A program made the translations under genes and the position numbers. A DNA stretch of 64,000 bases from Clostridium homopropionicum DSM 5847 (lineage in GTDB: Bacteria > Bacillota > Clostridia > Clostridiales > Clostridiaceae): the NCBI RefSeq assembly GCF_001263795.1, contig NZ_LHUR01000010.1, positions 1 to 64,000 on the forward strand, written 5' to 3'. Every line of letters starts with the position of its first letter. The first letter of the stretch is position 1. The notes below the pieces were generated by a model. The model made no database searches, had not been told where the DNA came from, and was given only the letters and a program-made list of their open reading frames with translations. Below, one piece after another: positions 1-8,764 of the stretch.

Positions 1-124
1 CTTTCTTGACGTGCTGTGTTCCCTTATATTTGGTTTCCCTCAAAGGTCAGTCAAGTAACCATATAGACAACTCTCCAGTCTATAACCCCTGTGGGGCGAT
101 ATTTTTATGTCCTTACGGACGCAC
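1..124 (-). mobile_element. Group II intron, 5' end only (runs off left edge)
   Basis: Read on the minus strand, the recombinase open frame breaks at position 124 into GTGCG, the conserved group II intron 5' boundary (GUGYG). About 85 nt downstream comes GGGAACACAGCACG followed by AAGAAAG, very like the conserved domain I stretch of Ll.LtrB-type introns (GGGAACAGAGCACG). The recombinase frame closes after only four intron codons. The rest of the ribozyme and any reverse transcriptase lie left of the window. An alternative start two bases earlier (GTGTG at 126) also fits GUGYG. Identification rests on two motifs and the precise loss of coding similarity. Confidence 0.75.
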
Positions 125-469
125 ACAATCCAAAGTATTCCTAGCAAAGCGGCTGATTGACTTAGTTATAACCATATCAATATTTCCTGCCATGCATTCC
201 TCAATCATTCTATTAAACTCATCACGCTTTTTAGTATTAGTACCACTGATTCCATCATCTGCAAAAATACCTGCAAATGCCCACTCTGGATTCTTTTTAA
301 TAAATTCTGTATAATGCTCTATCTGCACTTCATAGCTGCTTGCCTGCTCATCACTATCGGTAGAAACTCTGCAATAAGCAGCAACACGAAGTTTTGGCTT
401 TTCATCTACTATGTTATTTCCAACACGTTTTCTTGCGGGAATAACCATAACATTTCTACTGACTGCCAT
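125..469 (-). CDS. Large serine recombinase, third of cassette, 5' exon only
   Basis: This is the N-terminal resolvase domain of a large serine recombinase. It shows [15 protein letters not shown] with the nucleophilic serine, DDGISGT and [12 protein letters not shown], the usual catalytic core. Family members are about 500-550 residues, but this one stops near residue 115 because a group II intron begins at 124, right after the codons for Thr-Leu-Asp-Cys. If the intron splices, the gene may still be functional; the second exon is outside the window. It overlaps the end of the preceding recombinase-domain gene by 14 bp, so the genes are translationally coupled. Confidence 0.8.
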
Positions 470-887
470 TCATAGCACCCTCTCTTTCTATTAAACTATA
501 AGCATACTCTGCTTGTTTAAATGGGTTTATATATTTTTGTGTAACTTCTCCCACTATAAATTCTGTAGGAATATTTATCTTTCCTATTTCTTTTGGTTCA
601 AAAATCCTGCCAAGTCTTTTTGCCCTTCTTAATCTTTCCTCTTCTGCCTTTTCAAAGGTTTCTTTATCAATAATTGATGGATAATAGTCATCTCCTAAAT
701 AACGCTTATTTCTTAACATTTTTCCTGCAGTTCCATGGTAAGTTTCAATTCCTGCCTCCTTTGCTGCTGCCGATAAAGATAAACCTTGTAAATAACCTTG
801 GTATAGCTTTCTTACATTACTTGCCTTTTCTTCGTCAATAACTGCTATCCCGTTTTCTATTATATAACCGTAAGGTGTATGCCCCAT
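456..887 (-). CDS. Recombinase-domain protein lacking the catalytic resolvase domain
   Basis: A 143-residue protein made only of the DNA-binding Recombinase domain of large serine recombinases. It opens with HTPYGY, the signature that normally follows the catalytic domain, continues with a helical region ([20 protein letters not shown]) and [14 protein letters not shown], then a basic segment. No catalytic serine or zinc ribbon is present. It lies between two recombinases that have resolvase domains, four bases after one and overlapping the other. A role as accessory DNA-binding subunit or directionality partner is inferred from this placement. It does not look like random decay because its start, ribosome site and overlaps are intact. 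Confidence 0.75.
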   Translation of the reverse strand: MGHTPYGYIIENGIAVIDEEKASNVRKLYQGYLQGLSLSAAAKEAGIETYHGTAGKMLRNKRYLGDDYYPSIIDKETFEKAEEERLRRAKRLGRIFEPKEIGKINIPTEFIVGEVTQKYINPFKQAEYAYSLIEREGAMNGSQ

Positions 888-891
888 TTTT

Positions 892-2451
892 TCACATCCT
901 TTCTCTTAGCGTAATTCCACACTTTAATTGAAACCCTATCTCTGTTCTTGAAAAAACTACAATCTTTTCAACGTACTCACTAAATAACTCTCCGTCAAAG
1001 GCATTTAGCATTTCAGCTTTATTTGTAAACTTCAATAATCTACTAACTTCCTGCACCTTAGATAATTCTCCATTTATAGCATGGGTTAGCGTTTCTTGTT
1101 GCTGTCTATAGTTATCTGCCTCCATTTGCAGTTCATTATTTTCTTTATTAAAAAGAGCAGGTTCAAGATATCCCTTTGCCATAAGCTTTACAAGCATCTC
1201 TTTCTGCTCTGCATTTTTTTCTATTAATTTCTCTAACTCTTTTATCCTTAAAAGGCTATCTGATTTACTCATGCCACGCAATCCATCCAGTAATGGTTTT
1301 AGGATAAACTTCCTCCCAAAAATCAGCTTATTCATCATAGTTACAAATGCAAATTCTACATCTTTTTCTCTAGTAAATAGCATAGTACATTCTGCTGGCT
1401 GTGATAAATGCTTGGAGCAACACCATGCAATGTACTTGTTGTTTCCACAGCTATGAACCCTTCGCTTAAAGGTGCTGCCACATTCAGAGCATATTATTTT
1501 TCCTGAAAAAGGGTAACGGTTTTGATACTTATCACTGCCTTTTTCAATACCTTTTTCTTTTCCCCGTTGATTGATAAGCAACTCTACTGCATCAAAATCT
1601 TCTCTGCTGATAATTGCCTCATGATGGTTTTTAATATAATATTGGTCTTTCTCTCCTCGGTTGGTATGCCTGTTGAAATGGCTGTCAGTATAGGTTTTCT
1701 GTAAAATAACATCTCCTACATACTTTTCATTTGATAAAATGCCTCGAATAGTAGTAGATGTCCATTTGCCACCTCTTTTGGTAGGACTACCTCTTTGTAT
1801 TAATTCCTCTGCAATCTTTTGTGTACCCTTACCAGATAGTACCTCAGAAAAAATTAATTTCACCACTTCGGCTTGCTCTTTATTTACCACCATTTCTCCA
1901 TCTACATAATCATAACCATATGGCGGATATGATATCTTATAAGTCCCATTTTGAAATCGCCTTTGTACTGACCATTTATTATTTTCAGCAATTGATACTG
2001 ACTCGCTTTCTGCTAAACCACTTAATATTGATAGCATTAATTCACTTTCCATTGATTTGGTGTTTAAATTCTCTTTTTCAAAATAAATATAAACTCCAAG
2101 ATCAACTAATTTACGCACCAATTCCAAACAATCAGTGGTATTCCTTGCAAACCTACTTATAGACTTTGTAACAATAAAATCTATCTTTTTATGTTCACAA
2201 TCTGATATCAGCCTTAGAAGTTCTGAACGTTTTTCCTTTTTTGTACCTGAGATACCTTCATCATAATATAGCCCTGCAAACTCCCAGTTAGGATTTGCTT
2301 TTATATAGGCCTCATAATGTAACTTCTGCGTTTCAAGGCTTACCAGTTGTTCTTCGCTATCTGTTGATACTCTGCAGTAAGCAGCTACTCGAAGTTTCTC
2401 TTTTAAAGCTGTACCTTCAGAACTTTTATCTATTCTTGTTATCTTTTTCAT
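892..2451 (-). CDS. Large serine recombinase (prophage integrase candidate)
   Basis: A full-length 519-residue large serine recombinase. Order of parts: N-terminal resolvase domain with [15 protein letters not shown] (nucleophilic serine) and YDEGISGTKKEKR, then [12 protein letters not shown]; a Recombinase domain starting at SYPPYGYDYVDGE; a zinc ribbon with CSECGSTFKRR and a later Cys pair; then a C-terminal coiled coil (about residues 390-470). It catalyses strand exchange through a serine-DNA intermediate and is the best candidate for integration and excision of this element. It is second in an operon after a SHOCT-like gene and is followed by a catalytic-domain-less paralogue and an intron-split third recombinase. 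Which gene acts as integrase cannot be told from sequence. Confidence 0.9.
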   Translation of the reverse strand: MKKITRIDKSSEGTALKEKLRVAAYCRVSTDSEEQLVSLETQKLHYEAYIKANPNWEFAGLYYDEGISGTKKEKRSELLRLISDCEHKKIDFIVTKSISRFARNTTDCLELVRKLVDLGVYIYFEKENLNTKSMESELMLSILSGLAESESVSIAENNKWSVQRRFQNGTYKISYPPYGYDYVDGEMVVNKEQAEVVKLIFSEVLSGKGTQKIAEELIQRGSPTKRGGKWTSTTIRGILSNEKYVGDVILQKTYTDSHFNRHTNRGEKDQYYIKNHHEAIISREDFDAVELLINQRGKEKGIEKGSDKYQNRYPFSGKIICSECGSTFKRRVHSCGNNKYIAWCCSKHLSQPAECTMLFTREKDVEFAFVTMMNKLIFGRKFILKPLLDGLRGMSKSDSLLRIKELEKLIEKNAEQKEMLVKLMAKGYLEPALFNKENNELQMEADNYRQQQETLTHAINGELSKVQEVSRLLKFTNKAEMLNAFDGELFSEYVEKIVVFSRTEIGFQLKCGITLRERM

Positions 2452-2503
2452 CGTCTCACCTCACTTTCGTTACGTCACATATTACCTCTACAGCCTTTAT
2501 ATA

Positions 2504-2731
2504 TCAACGATTTAAGGGCATAATCTCCGCTAGAAATGGGGAGAAAGTTTTACGATTTAGTTCTGTTATTTTATTAAATTCAAAAGGAGTAATAAGCCCT
2601 TTTTCAAGCAAAGTTTTTAATAAGTTCTCTGCCCTAAAATAATCAAATTCTCTTTGCAATTGTTCTGTTGTAACTTCCCTTGTTGGAGTTGAATTTTCTA
2701 TATGTTCCTCTATAATTTTTGTTACCTTCAT
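2504..2731 (-). CDS. Small SHOCT-like protein leading the recombinase operon
   Basis: A 75-residue protein. The middle part, LKTLLEKGLITPFEFNKITELNR, has the short helix-Gly-Leu-Ile-Thr/Ser-x-x-Glu-Phe form of SHOCT oligomerisation domains. No catalytic motif is seen. It starts at an ATG preceded by GGAGG and lies 52 bp before the full-length recombinase on the same strand, so it is probably cotranscribed and may modulate recombinase assembly; that role is inference. A promoter-like repeat shared with two other phage operons lies 37 bp upstream of the start. Confidence 0.65.
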   Translation of the reverse strand: MKVTKIIEEHIENSTPTREVTTEQLQREFDYFRAENLLKTLLEKGLITPFEFNKITELNRKTFSPFLAEIMPLNR

Positions 2732-2766
2732 GAATCAAACCTCCGTTTCTGCAAATATGCCTTGTA

Positions 2767-2800
2767 CCTATATGCAAAAACTGGAGGTTAATCGAACCCT
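2767..2800 (-). promoter_or_regulatory. Promoter-like element, copy A (recombinase operon)
   Basis: On the minus strand this reads GGGTTCGATT, a non-conserved spacer, then TTTTTGCATATAGG. The distance between TTCGAT and CATATA is 16 bp, identical in two other copies near 33,303 and 38,571. The element ends 37 bp before the start codon of the SHOCT-like gene. Conserved ends, free spacer and constant spacing argue for a promoter or a two-part protein site, not a tRNA fragment. Confidence 0.55.
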
Positions 2801-2827
2801 TAAAAGTATTAAAATTTTCAGTGCAAA

Positions 2828-2865
2828 TAAAAAAAGCCTGAAGGAGCGATTAAACTCCAACAGGC
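2828..2865 (-). terminator. Intrinsic terminator after the amidase gene
   Basis: On the minus strand GCCTG..GGAG pairs with CTCC..CAGGC across a short loop and is followed by eight T residues. It lies about 28 bp beyond the amidase stop codon and closes the late (structural and lysis) operon before the recombinase operon starts. Confidence 0.85.
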
Positions 2866-2892
2866 AATTTATATCAGTTATTTATAAAATTC

Positions 2893-3576
2893 CTACTTAT
2901 TAAATATCATAATTATAGCATCAAAGCCTGCTGCCTTTAACTTCTGAACTTGATTTTCAGCATTTTCTCTTACTGCGTATGAACCTGCCATAACTCTATA
3001 AATAGTTTCTCCACTTGCAGATTGTTTTGGTTCTGAAGGTTCAATATAATTAATACCTATGTGTGCTAATATTGCTTTTGTTAAAGCCTTTATTATTTCA
3101 TTTCTCTTTGAATCAAATAAATTATTATCCCATGTGTTATCAATAAAACCTATCTCAACAAGAACTGCTGAAGCTTTGGTTTCCCTTAACACATGATAGT
3201 TAGCCTCTTTAACTCCTCTATCTGTAAAACCTAAGGCTACAAGTGATGTTTGTATCCTTTGAGCCAAACTTTTTGATTTTGCTCCTGGATTTAAATAAGT
3301 ATAGGTTTCTACTCCTCTTGCTTGCTCTGGCTGAAAGGCATTTCTATGAAAAGATATGAAATAATCATAGGTATTTCTATTTTCAAAATTACTTCTATCA
3401 TTAAGACTTACTGTAATATCTGAAGTTCTTGTTTCATCTACAGTAATCCCATGCCTTCTTACCTCTGCTGCTACAGCTCTGCCTATACTTAGAACATCAT
3501 TGCTTTCCTTTCTCCCATTATAAGTTGCTCCTGGATCTTCTCCTCCATGTCCATAATCAAAACATAATCTAGCCAT
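2893..3576 (-). CDS. N-acetylmuramoyl-L-alanine amidase (endolysin) with SPOR-like C-terminus
   Basis: An Amidase_3 family cell-wall hydrolase that cuts the bond between N-acetylmuramic acid and L-alanine to release phage. Zinc-binding and catalytic features visible are FDYGHGGEDPGA near the N-terminus (His), the glutamate in GRKESND, FISFHRNAF (His) and SAVLVEIGFIDN (catalytic Glu). The last 40 residues (YRVMAGSYAVRENAENQVQ) look like a SPOR peptidoglycan-binding repeat. I prefer the second ATG (MARLCF) because it stands 9 bases after AAGGAGG, while the first ATG directly abuts it. It follows the holin gene with a small overlap. Confidence 0.9.
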   Translation of the reverse strand: MARLCFDYGHGGEDPGATYNGRKESNDVLSIGRAVAAEVRRHGITVDETRTSDITVSLNDRSNFENRNTYDYFISFHRNAFQPEQARGVETYTYLNPGAKSKSLAQRIQTSLVALGFTDRGVKEANYHVLRETKASAVLVEIGFIDNTWDNNLFDSKRNEIIKALTKAILAHIGINYIEPSEPKQSASGETIYRVMAGSYAVRENAENQVQKLKAAGFDAIIMIFNK

Positions 3577-3979
3577 TAATCTCATCCTCCTTATTTAGCT
3601 GTTTTAAAACATACTTTAGTTTCTCTGGTATTGGCAGTCCAACCTTAGCTGAATTTTCTATAATACTTATACCTTCATTAGAAATGTAGAAAAAAATAAC
3701 AGCAGTACGAATTGCACTACCGTTCTTAATCAAATGAACATCTATTATGTTCCCTATGCCTACCATTACAAAAATTAAAACCTTTTTAAATATCCCCCTA
3801 AATCCAACCTCACTTGATAGCTTTCTTTCCAGCACTGCTACCATGAGGCCTGTTACATAATCAATGACAACAAAGGTAATCAGTGCATACATAAAGCCAT
3901 CAACCCCTCCTAAAAACCAGCCAATATAGCCTCCAATAGCAGCAAATACTGCTTGAATAAAATTAATTGAATTTTTCAC
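3569..3979 (-). CDS. Phage holin (TcdE/Cph1 family)
   Basis: A small membrane protein with at least three hydrophobic stretches (FIQAVFAAIGGYIGWFLGG, ALITFVVIDYVTGLMVAVL, KVLIFVMVGIGNIID) and the family pattern YVTGLMVAVLERKLSSEVGFRGI..KK. Holins of this group form pores that let the endolysin reach the wall. I chose the GTG start (VKNSINF) because GGAGG stands 8 bases upstream; an ATG 12 codons earlier has no ribosome site. It is immediately followed by the amidase, the usual lysis cassette order. Confidence 0.88.
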   Translation of the reverse strand: MKNSINFIQAVFAAIGGYIGWFLGGVDGFMYALITFVVIDYVTGLMVAVLERKLSSEVGFRGIFKKVLIFVMVGIGNIIDVHLIKNGSAIRTAVIFFYISNEGISIIENSAKVGLPIPEKLKYVLKQLNKEDEING

Positions 3980-3995
3980 TGTAAATCCCTCCACT

Positions 3996-5678
3996 CTAAT
4001 AAAAATCTTCTCCATAGTTAATCAAATCTACCTCAAACATATACTGAACTTTCATTGTATTTGCTTCAGTTTTTTCAACAGGCTGTGCAAGCTTGGTATG
4101 TGCCCCAATAGGTCTGCTTGTTAAAAGGGCTTGGATAAACAAACAATTATAGGAACTACCCATATATCTGCTAATCCATCTATCTGTGCCTAAGATATTC
4201 TGATAGTAATAGTAACTATATCCGCTGGGAAAACTAAAATACATTTTATATGGCTCAAGCAAATTACCCTGAGGAGTAATTACTTGATAAAAACTTGTTC
4301 CTCCTTGAGTGCCGTTATAGTATAAATAGATTCTGTTAACACTTCTATAAAATGAGTGTATAAGGCATCTACGCTCAATATTTCCACTGTCCATCCCCAT
4401 TTTCCCAAACCAAATAGAATTACCGATTTTCGGCTTTATGTTCATATCCTGAACCTTGTTACCTGCTGCATCTACTCTGATCCATCTATTGGTATAAACA
4501 GTTTCATTATACTGAGAGTCTGTTCTTGAAGTATATCCAACAATATCAATACAACCATCAAGATAAATCCCATCACTTGAAACAGTTCTGTAATTGAAAG
4601 GTACATTATAAGCTGTATCCTTAAAAGTTTGGCTCATATTTATATCAACAAAACTTAATTGAACTCCTACTTTTGTCCACTTATATATTCTCATATAGCT
4701 TTCACTATTTATACTGTAAAGGTAATACCCAATAAAAATAAGTTCTCCATCTGGCTGAATATATGGGCAGACGTAGGAAAGGCCATCATATTTTTTAACT
4801 GCATGATTACTATCAATATTAAGTGGGTTACCATCAGAATTTAATAATTTTACAACTTGATCCCATAGAACAATATCACTAGTGTTCAAATCAAAAGGCA
4901 TCATCAGCCAGTGGTTCTTCAAACTTTCAGGAAAATGTAAATAACTTGTTTGCGTAACTCCTGTACTTCTTGAGTCTAAAAGCACCCATCCTTTTGTTGG
5001 CGATGTAAATTTTACAGTTCTAGCATTTGGAAACATAACTGTTGCCACCCAGTATCTTCTAGGACAGGCTATACTGTTAACTCCATAGTCAGTATCTCCA
5101 CCTTCCCTTCCATATAAGGCAGCACCAGTGTAAAAGTAATCTTTATTATCTGGGTCGCTTTCTGCCCAGTAAATACTTTCAATTTTCCCATTTGCCGCAT
5201 GGGTTGGAAAATCAAATACAAAATTCATCTTTATTTTAGAATCTGTAACTTCAAATTTTGATTCTGCTCTATTTATAGTTCCTCGCCTTGTGTCATTTCC
5301 AGAGTAAGTAGTATTTCTATGGGCAAAGCCTATAATATTTCCCATAACTCTTTGCTCATTAGCATTTTCCGGTTTGTCATTATCAGTTAAATATAAATAT
5401 TCAAACCAGCTGTAATTATCACATCTTCTTGTATTTCCTGCACCCATAATACCTTGAACAAAATGTCCTAAGAATGTATCTTTGAAAAACAAATCTGGTA
5501 TTAAATTTTCTGTGTATGCCTCTTTTATTTTCTCCTTAGTTTCTGCATTAAAAAGTTCTAATAAAACCTTTCCTTTAATGCCTCTCTGCCTCTTACTCTT
5601 TTTATTTTCAGAAATCTCACCTGAAAGCAAATCTTTATTGTAAGCAATACTTTCGTAAGGCTGTCCTTCAATAAACAT
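3996..5678 (-). CDS. Phage tail appendage protein, function unknown
   Basis: About 560 residues, rich in aromatic and beta-forming segments, with no signal peptide and no recognised catalytic motif. It lies between the baseplate genes and the holin, the normal place for tail fibre or receptor-binding proteins, and is probably one. The start chosen is MFIEGQPYE, preceded by GAGGGGTGATGAT; an upstream in-frame ATG would overlap the preceding gene and lacks a ribosome site. The function is inferred from position only. Confidence 0.6.
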   Translation of the reverse strand: MFIEGQPYESIAYNKDLLSGEISENKKSKRQRGIKGKVLLELFNAETKEKIKEAYTENLIPDLFFKDTFLGHFVQGIMGAGNTRRCDNYSWFEYLYLTDNDKPENANEQRVMGNIIGFAHRNTTYSGNDTRRGTINRAESKFEVTDSKIKMNFVFDFPTHAANGKIESIYWAESDPDNKDYFYTGAALYGREGGDTDYGVNSIACPRRYWVATVMFPNARTVKFTSPTKGWVLLDSRSTGVTQTSYLHFPESLKNHWLMMPFDLNTSDIVLWDQVVKLLNSDGNPLNIDSNHAVKKYDGLSYVCPYIQPDGELIFIGYYLYSINSESYMRIYKWTKVGVQLSFVDINMSQTFKDTAYNVPFNYRTVSSDGIYLDGCIDIVGYTSRTDSQYNETVYTNRWIRVDAAGNKVQDMNIKPKIGNSIWFGKMGMDSGNIERRCLIHSFYRSVNRIYLYYNGTQGGTSFYQVITPQGNLLEPYKMYFSFPSGYSYYYYQNILGTDRWISRYMGSSYNCLFIQALLTSRPIGAHTKLAQPVEKTEANTMKVQYMFEVDLINYGEDFY

Positions 5679-5689
5679 ATCATCACCCC

Positions 5690-6847
5690 TCAATTGTATA
5701 AAATTTTTATCTTCCTTAATTTGCACACATCATTTAAGGTTGGTTTATCTAAAATATAAGCAAACCTCAGTTTCCTTTTTTGAGCAATCATTGTATTTAA
5801 AGCTGCATAATCTAAGCTTGCAAGTATTGTAGGATTTATTCCGTTTACAAGAAATACGACAGAATCTGTAATATCAATATTTTCAAAGCTTGATGTATTA
5901 ATATTATAGGTAAGCCAGCTTAATCCCGAATCAACACTTAAAGCCATTCTTATCTTTCCATTGGTTGTAACGTCATTTAGATTTGAATCTTTCTTAGTAT
6001 ACTGAACAATTGCTTCAAGTTTATTTATCTTTTTCTCATCATGTATGTTAAAATCATAGTTTTGAATAATTACCTTTGGCTTACTTGTTACTGTCTTTTC
6101 AATAACGAATCTATTGCTGTTTTTATTTGCCTTAACATCTGGATTATCAGTATAAATATAAAGATCAGGTGAAGTGCCTGAAAGTCCTGCCATAGATGCA
6201 GGCAGAGTATCAACGCCGTAGGTTTTAAACATTTCTTCTGTAAGAGGTAAATCTCCAATTTTAGTCCATGTGCTGCCTTGATAATTTTTAACTCCATTAC
6301 TATCCACCATAAGAAATTTCGTTATGCATGGAATATATGAACCTTCCTGAACTGTGTAATTTTTGCCTGATAAATCAACTGGAGTAAAAATATATGATTT
6401 CCCTGCTGCTAATGTCAATGATTGCGTGCCTACATTTGGATTTACAAAACTATTTGTGCCGTTGTTAGGTATCTTCTCAACAACAATCCTTATTACTCCA
6501 GTTTCAAAAATAGAAAGTTCCCAAATAAGGTCATTACTGCCCCAACTGCTATAGGAACTGTTTCCTTCAAACCTTACCCTGAAAAGCTTCGTGCTGTATT
6601 CTACTTCACTGACATAATAAAGATTATTATAGCTGGCATCTCTTCTGTTAATACAAAGATGTTCTGTTGCCGAACCAAAGCCTACCCAGGTATTACCGCT
6701 TGTGTAAAGCTGTCTTATGGCTAAACCATTGTAATTAAAGTTAAAGCCTATATCAGGAAGAGTTACTGTACTATCATCATTTCTTGTACCATAAAGTGTC
6801 ATACCTGCATTTCCCTTTGGAAGTGACATTTGATTTATAACCGGCAT
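5690..6847 (-). CDS. Phage tail/baseplate protein, probable receptor-binding
   Basis: A 385-residue protein. The N-terminal half contains LPDIGFNFNYNGLAIRQLY and FRVRFEGNSSYSSW..NDLIWELSIFETGVIRIVV, a beta-sandwich pattern often seen in extracellular adhesive domains; the C-terminal half is also beta-rich. No enzymatic motif is visible. It sits between the tail endopeptidase-like gene and another tail appendage gene. The second ATG (MPVINQ) is preferred because AGGAGG is 8 bases before it. Tail fibre or receptor-binding function is inferred from position. Confidence 0.6.
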   Translation of the reverse strand: MPVINQMSLPKGNAGMTLYGTRNDDSTVTLPDIGFNFNYNGLAIRQLYTSGNTWVGFGSATEHLCINRRDASYNNLYYVSEVEYSTKLFRVRFEGNSSYSSWGSNDLIWELSIFETGVIRIVVEKIPNNGTNSFVNPNVGTQSLTLAAGKSYIFTPVDLSGKNYTVQEGSYIPCITKFLMVDSNGVKNYQGSTWTKIGDLPLTEEMFKTYGVDTLPASMAGLSGTSPDLYIYTDNPDVKANKNSNRFVIEKTVTSKPKVIIQNYDFNIHDEKKINKLEAIVQYTKKDSNLNDVTTNGKIRMALSVDSGLSWLTYNINTSSFENIDITDSVVFLVNGINPTILASLDYAALNTMIAQKRKLRFAYILDKPTLNDVCKLRKIKILYN

Positions 6848-6859
6848 TATCATCTCCTC

Positions 6860-8764
6860 CTAACTTTGCTTAAGATATGCATTTATTGCAATCAAATCCT
6901 TATAAAGTGTTGTATCCGGCACATTTGCAGCATAAATTACGCCATTTCCTAAGTCCTCAATATATCCGCCTTCTCTTTTTAAAACAGGTTCTTTTATAGT
7001 AGCCCTATTATAAAAGTCATAAGTTCCATCTTTGTTTTTATCGTAATCAGAACTAAACTCAACCCAATCGGCGTCAAAAGCATAGCTGCTTGATTTACTG
7101 TTATTAAATTCTTCTATAATTCCCATTACATTTAAGGTTAACTTTGGGTTTCCATGAGATATAGTAGCAATATTAAATCTTGTATTGAAATTCTCAAGAC
7201 TATAGCTATCTACTCCACTCACATTGTTGTCTAAATAATACTTAAAACTGTGTCCTGTATTAAAACTGTATGTTCCAATCTTGATATTGAACAAATTATA
7301 AAGAAAGGTATAAACAATTTCTGCTCTTGGTATACTTGCACTTAGTCCCCCCTCTAAATCTCTTCCCTCAATACTTACCTGCAGGTTATTCTTTTCAATG
7401 GTAAATATTCCATTTGAAACTTTCATCTCTACCATAAAAGTATGGTCTCCTGCTGTTACCTGCGGCATTGGAAGCGGCAATCCTATAACATTATCTCCTG
7501 ATGCTAATTTTTGAATTGGTTTAAAATCATAGTATTTTCCATCTAAGGAAAACAGAATTGTTAATGTGCAGTCTACACTTGCCTTCCCAGTCATAGTAAT
7601 ATTACAATTTAAATTTGTATCTGCCTTTGCAGTTATTCCAACTATCATAGCAGGATAGCTGCTAGTACTGATTGTTATGGTATCACTGTTTTTCTTAATT
7701 ATTACACTGCTTAAAGTACCGCTTATTGCACTGTTTATTTCCTCTAAAAGCTTACTGGTATCAAGCTTTTCGATAATTGTGTTTAAAGGATCACCAAGCT
7801 CTATTTTTGTATTTATAGGATTAATTAAATCTGTCTTCTTCTTTATAATCCTAAGGTCTGTTGTTACAGCTATCTTTTCATTTCTTACCTTTACAAAATC
7901 ACCAACACTTACTTTAGTAAGATAACTATAATTTTTATACTCTTCTGTCTTACTTAGCTCCATAAAATCTATTGTTATAAATACCTTTGGACTTGCAGCC
8001 TTTTCAGCATATTCTTCAGCCCTTGCTCTAAGGCTTTCTACATCCTTGCACTCCTTAAACTCGACCCTTTTGGTTATGGGATAGGGAAGTAATTTTGCTC
8101 TTTCTCCCTCTACTTCTATATATCTTTCTGGCAGCAATAGATTATTTGCTCCTACTGCATATATCCTTGTAGCAAGCTCACTGGTATCCTCAATAACCTT
8201 CATTCCTTTTATGTTTTTGCCGTATTTTATTAAGATCCCGTTATTTTCACCAATAGACTCTTTTATCTCTATATTGAAGTTATCCCTAAAAAGTTCTCCA
8301 CCATAAATTTCAATAAGTCTAAAAATAGCATCTACTGCATTAACCTCTTTAACAGCAAAAGGTGCTATATTTTCTTCCAATGCCTTAAATAAAAATAACC
8401 CTTGAAGTTCCGGAGGTATGCTTGCTTCAAGAGCTTCTTTCATATTTGCATTAAGCACCTTTGCTGATTCTATAAAATAAAAAGCAAGATCATAAAAAAT
8501 ATGTCTTGCCCATACCTTAACTTTACTTATTTTCTCTTGTATTCTCTCTACCTTGTATATCCTAAAAAGTTGTCCATCTGCTTTAATAATATTAAATTCT
8601 TCTAAATACTGCACCTTTCTTGATACAACTGGATATTCAAGTTCAAGGCTGTAATCTCCATTTAGTTCATGGGTTACTTCTGCTGTTATACATTCATCCA
8701 AAACTGCAAGGCCATTATTATCAAAGTTTCCTCTGCTTGTCTTTTTATCATATACATAAATCAT
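6860..8764 (-). CDS. Tail spike/endopeptidase-like protein (Tal, Gp37-like)
   Basis: A 634-residue tail-tip protein. The N-terminal part (MIYVYDKKTSRGNFDNNG, then ECITAEVTHELNGDYSLELEYPV) is the standard opening of prophage tail endopeptidase or Siphovirus Gp37-like proteins that attach to Dit; the region to about residue 330 contains the typical IYAVGANN and VSVGDFVKVRNEK motifs. The C-terminal half is a beta-rich extension. It starts at an ATG overlapping the Dit stop codon by one base. Together with Dit it would form the hub of the baseplate. Confidence 0.8.
   Translation of the reverse strand: MIYVYDKKTSRGNFDNNGLAVLDECITAEVTHELNGDYSLELEYPVVSRKVQYLEEFNIIKADGQLFRIYKVERIQEKISKVKVWARHIFYDLAFYFIESAKVLNANMKEALEASIPPELQGLFLFKALEENIAPFAVKEVNAVDAIFRLIEIYGGELFRDNFNIEIKESIGENNGILIKYGKNIKGMKVIEDTSELATRIYAVGANNLLLPERYIEVEGERAKLLPYPITKRVEFKECKDVESLRARAEEYAEKAASPKVFITIDFMELSKTEEYKNYSYLTKVSVGDFVKVRNEKIAVTTDLRIIKKKTDLINPINTKIELGDPLNTIIEKLDTSKLLEEINSAISGTLSSVIIKKNSDTITISTSSYPAMIVGITAKADTNLNCNITMTGKASVDCTLTILFSLDGKYYDFKPIQKLASGDNVIGLPLPMPQVTAGDHTFMVEMKVSNGIFTIEKNNLQVSIEGRDLEGGLSASIPRAEIVYTFLYNLFNIKIGTYSFNTGHSFKYYLDNNVSGVDSYSLENFNTRFNIATISHGNPKLTLNVMGIIEEFNNSKSSSYAFDADWVEFSSDYDKNKDGTYDFYNRATIKEPVLKREGGYIEDLGNGVIYAANVPDTTLYKDLIAINAYLKQS

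Noticed and set aside
2791-2800. GGTTCGATT in the repeated element resembles a tRNA T-loop, suggesting tRNA remnants or attachment sites
   Set aside because: No cloverleaf can be built around any of the three copies, and the conserved 16-bp spacing to CATATR and the position before start codons fit a promoter-like site better.
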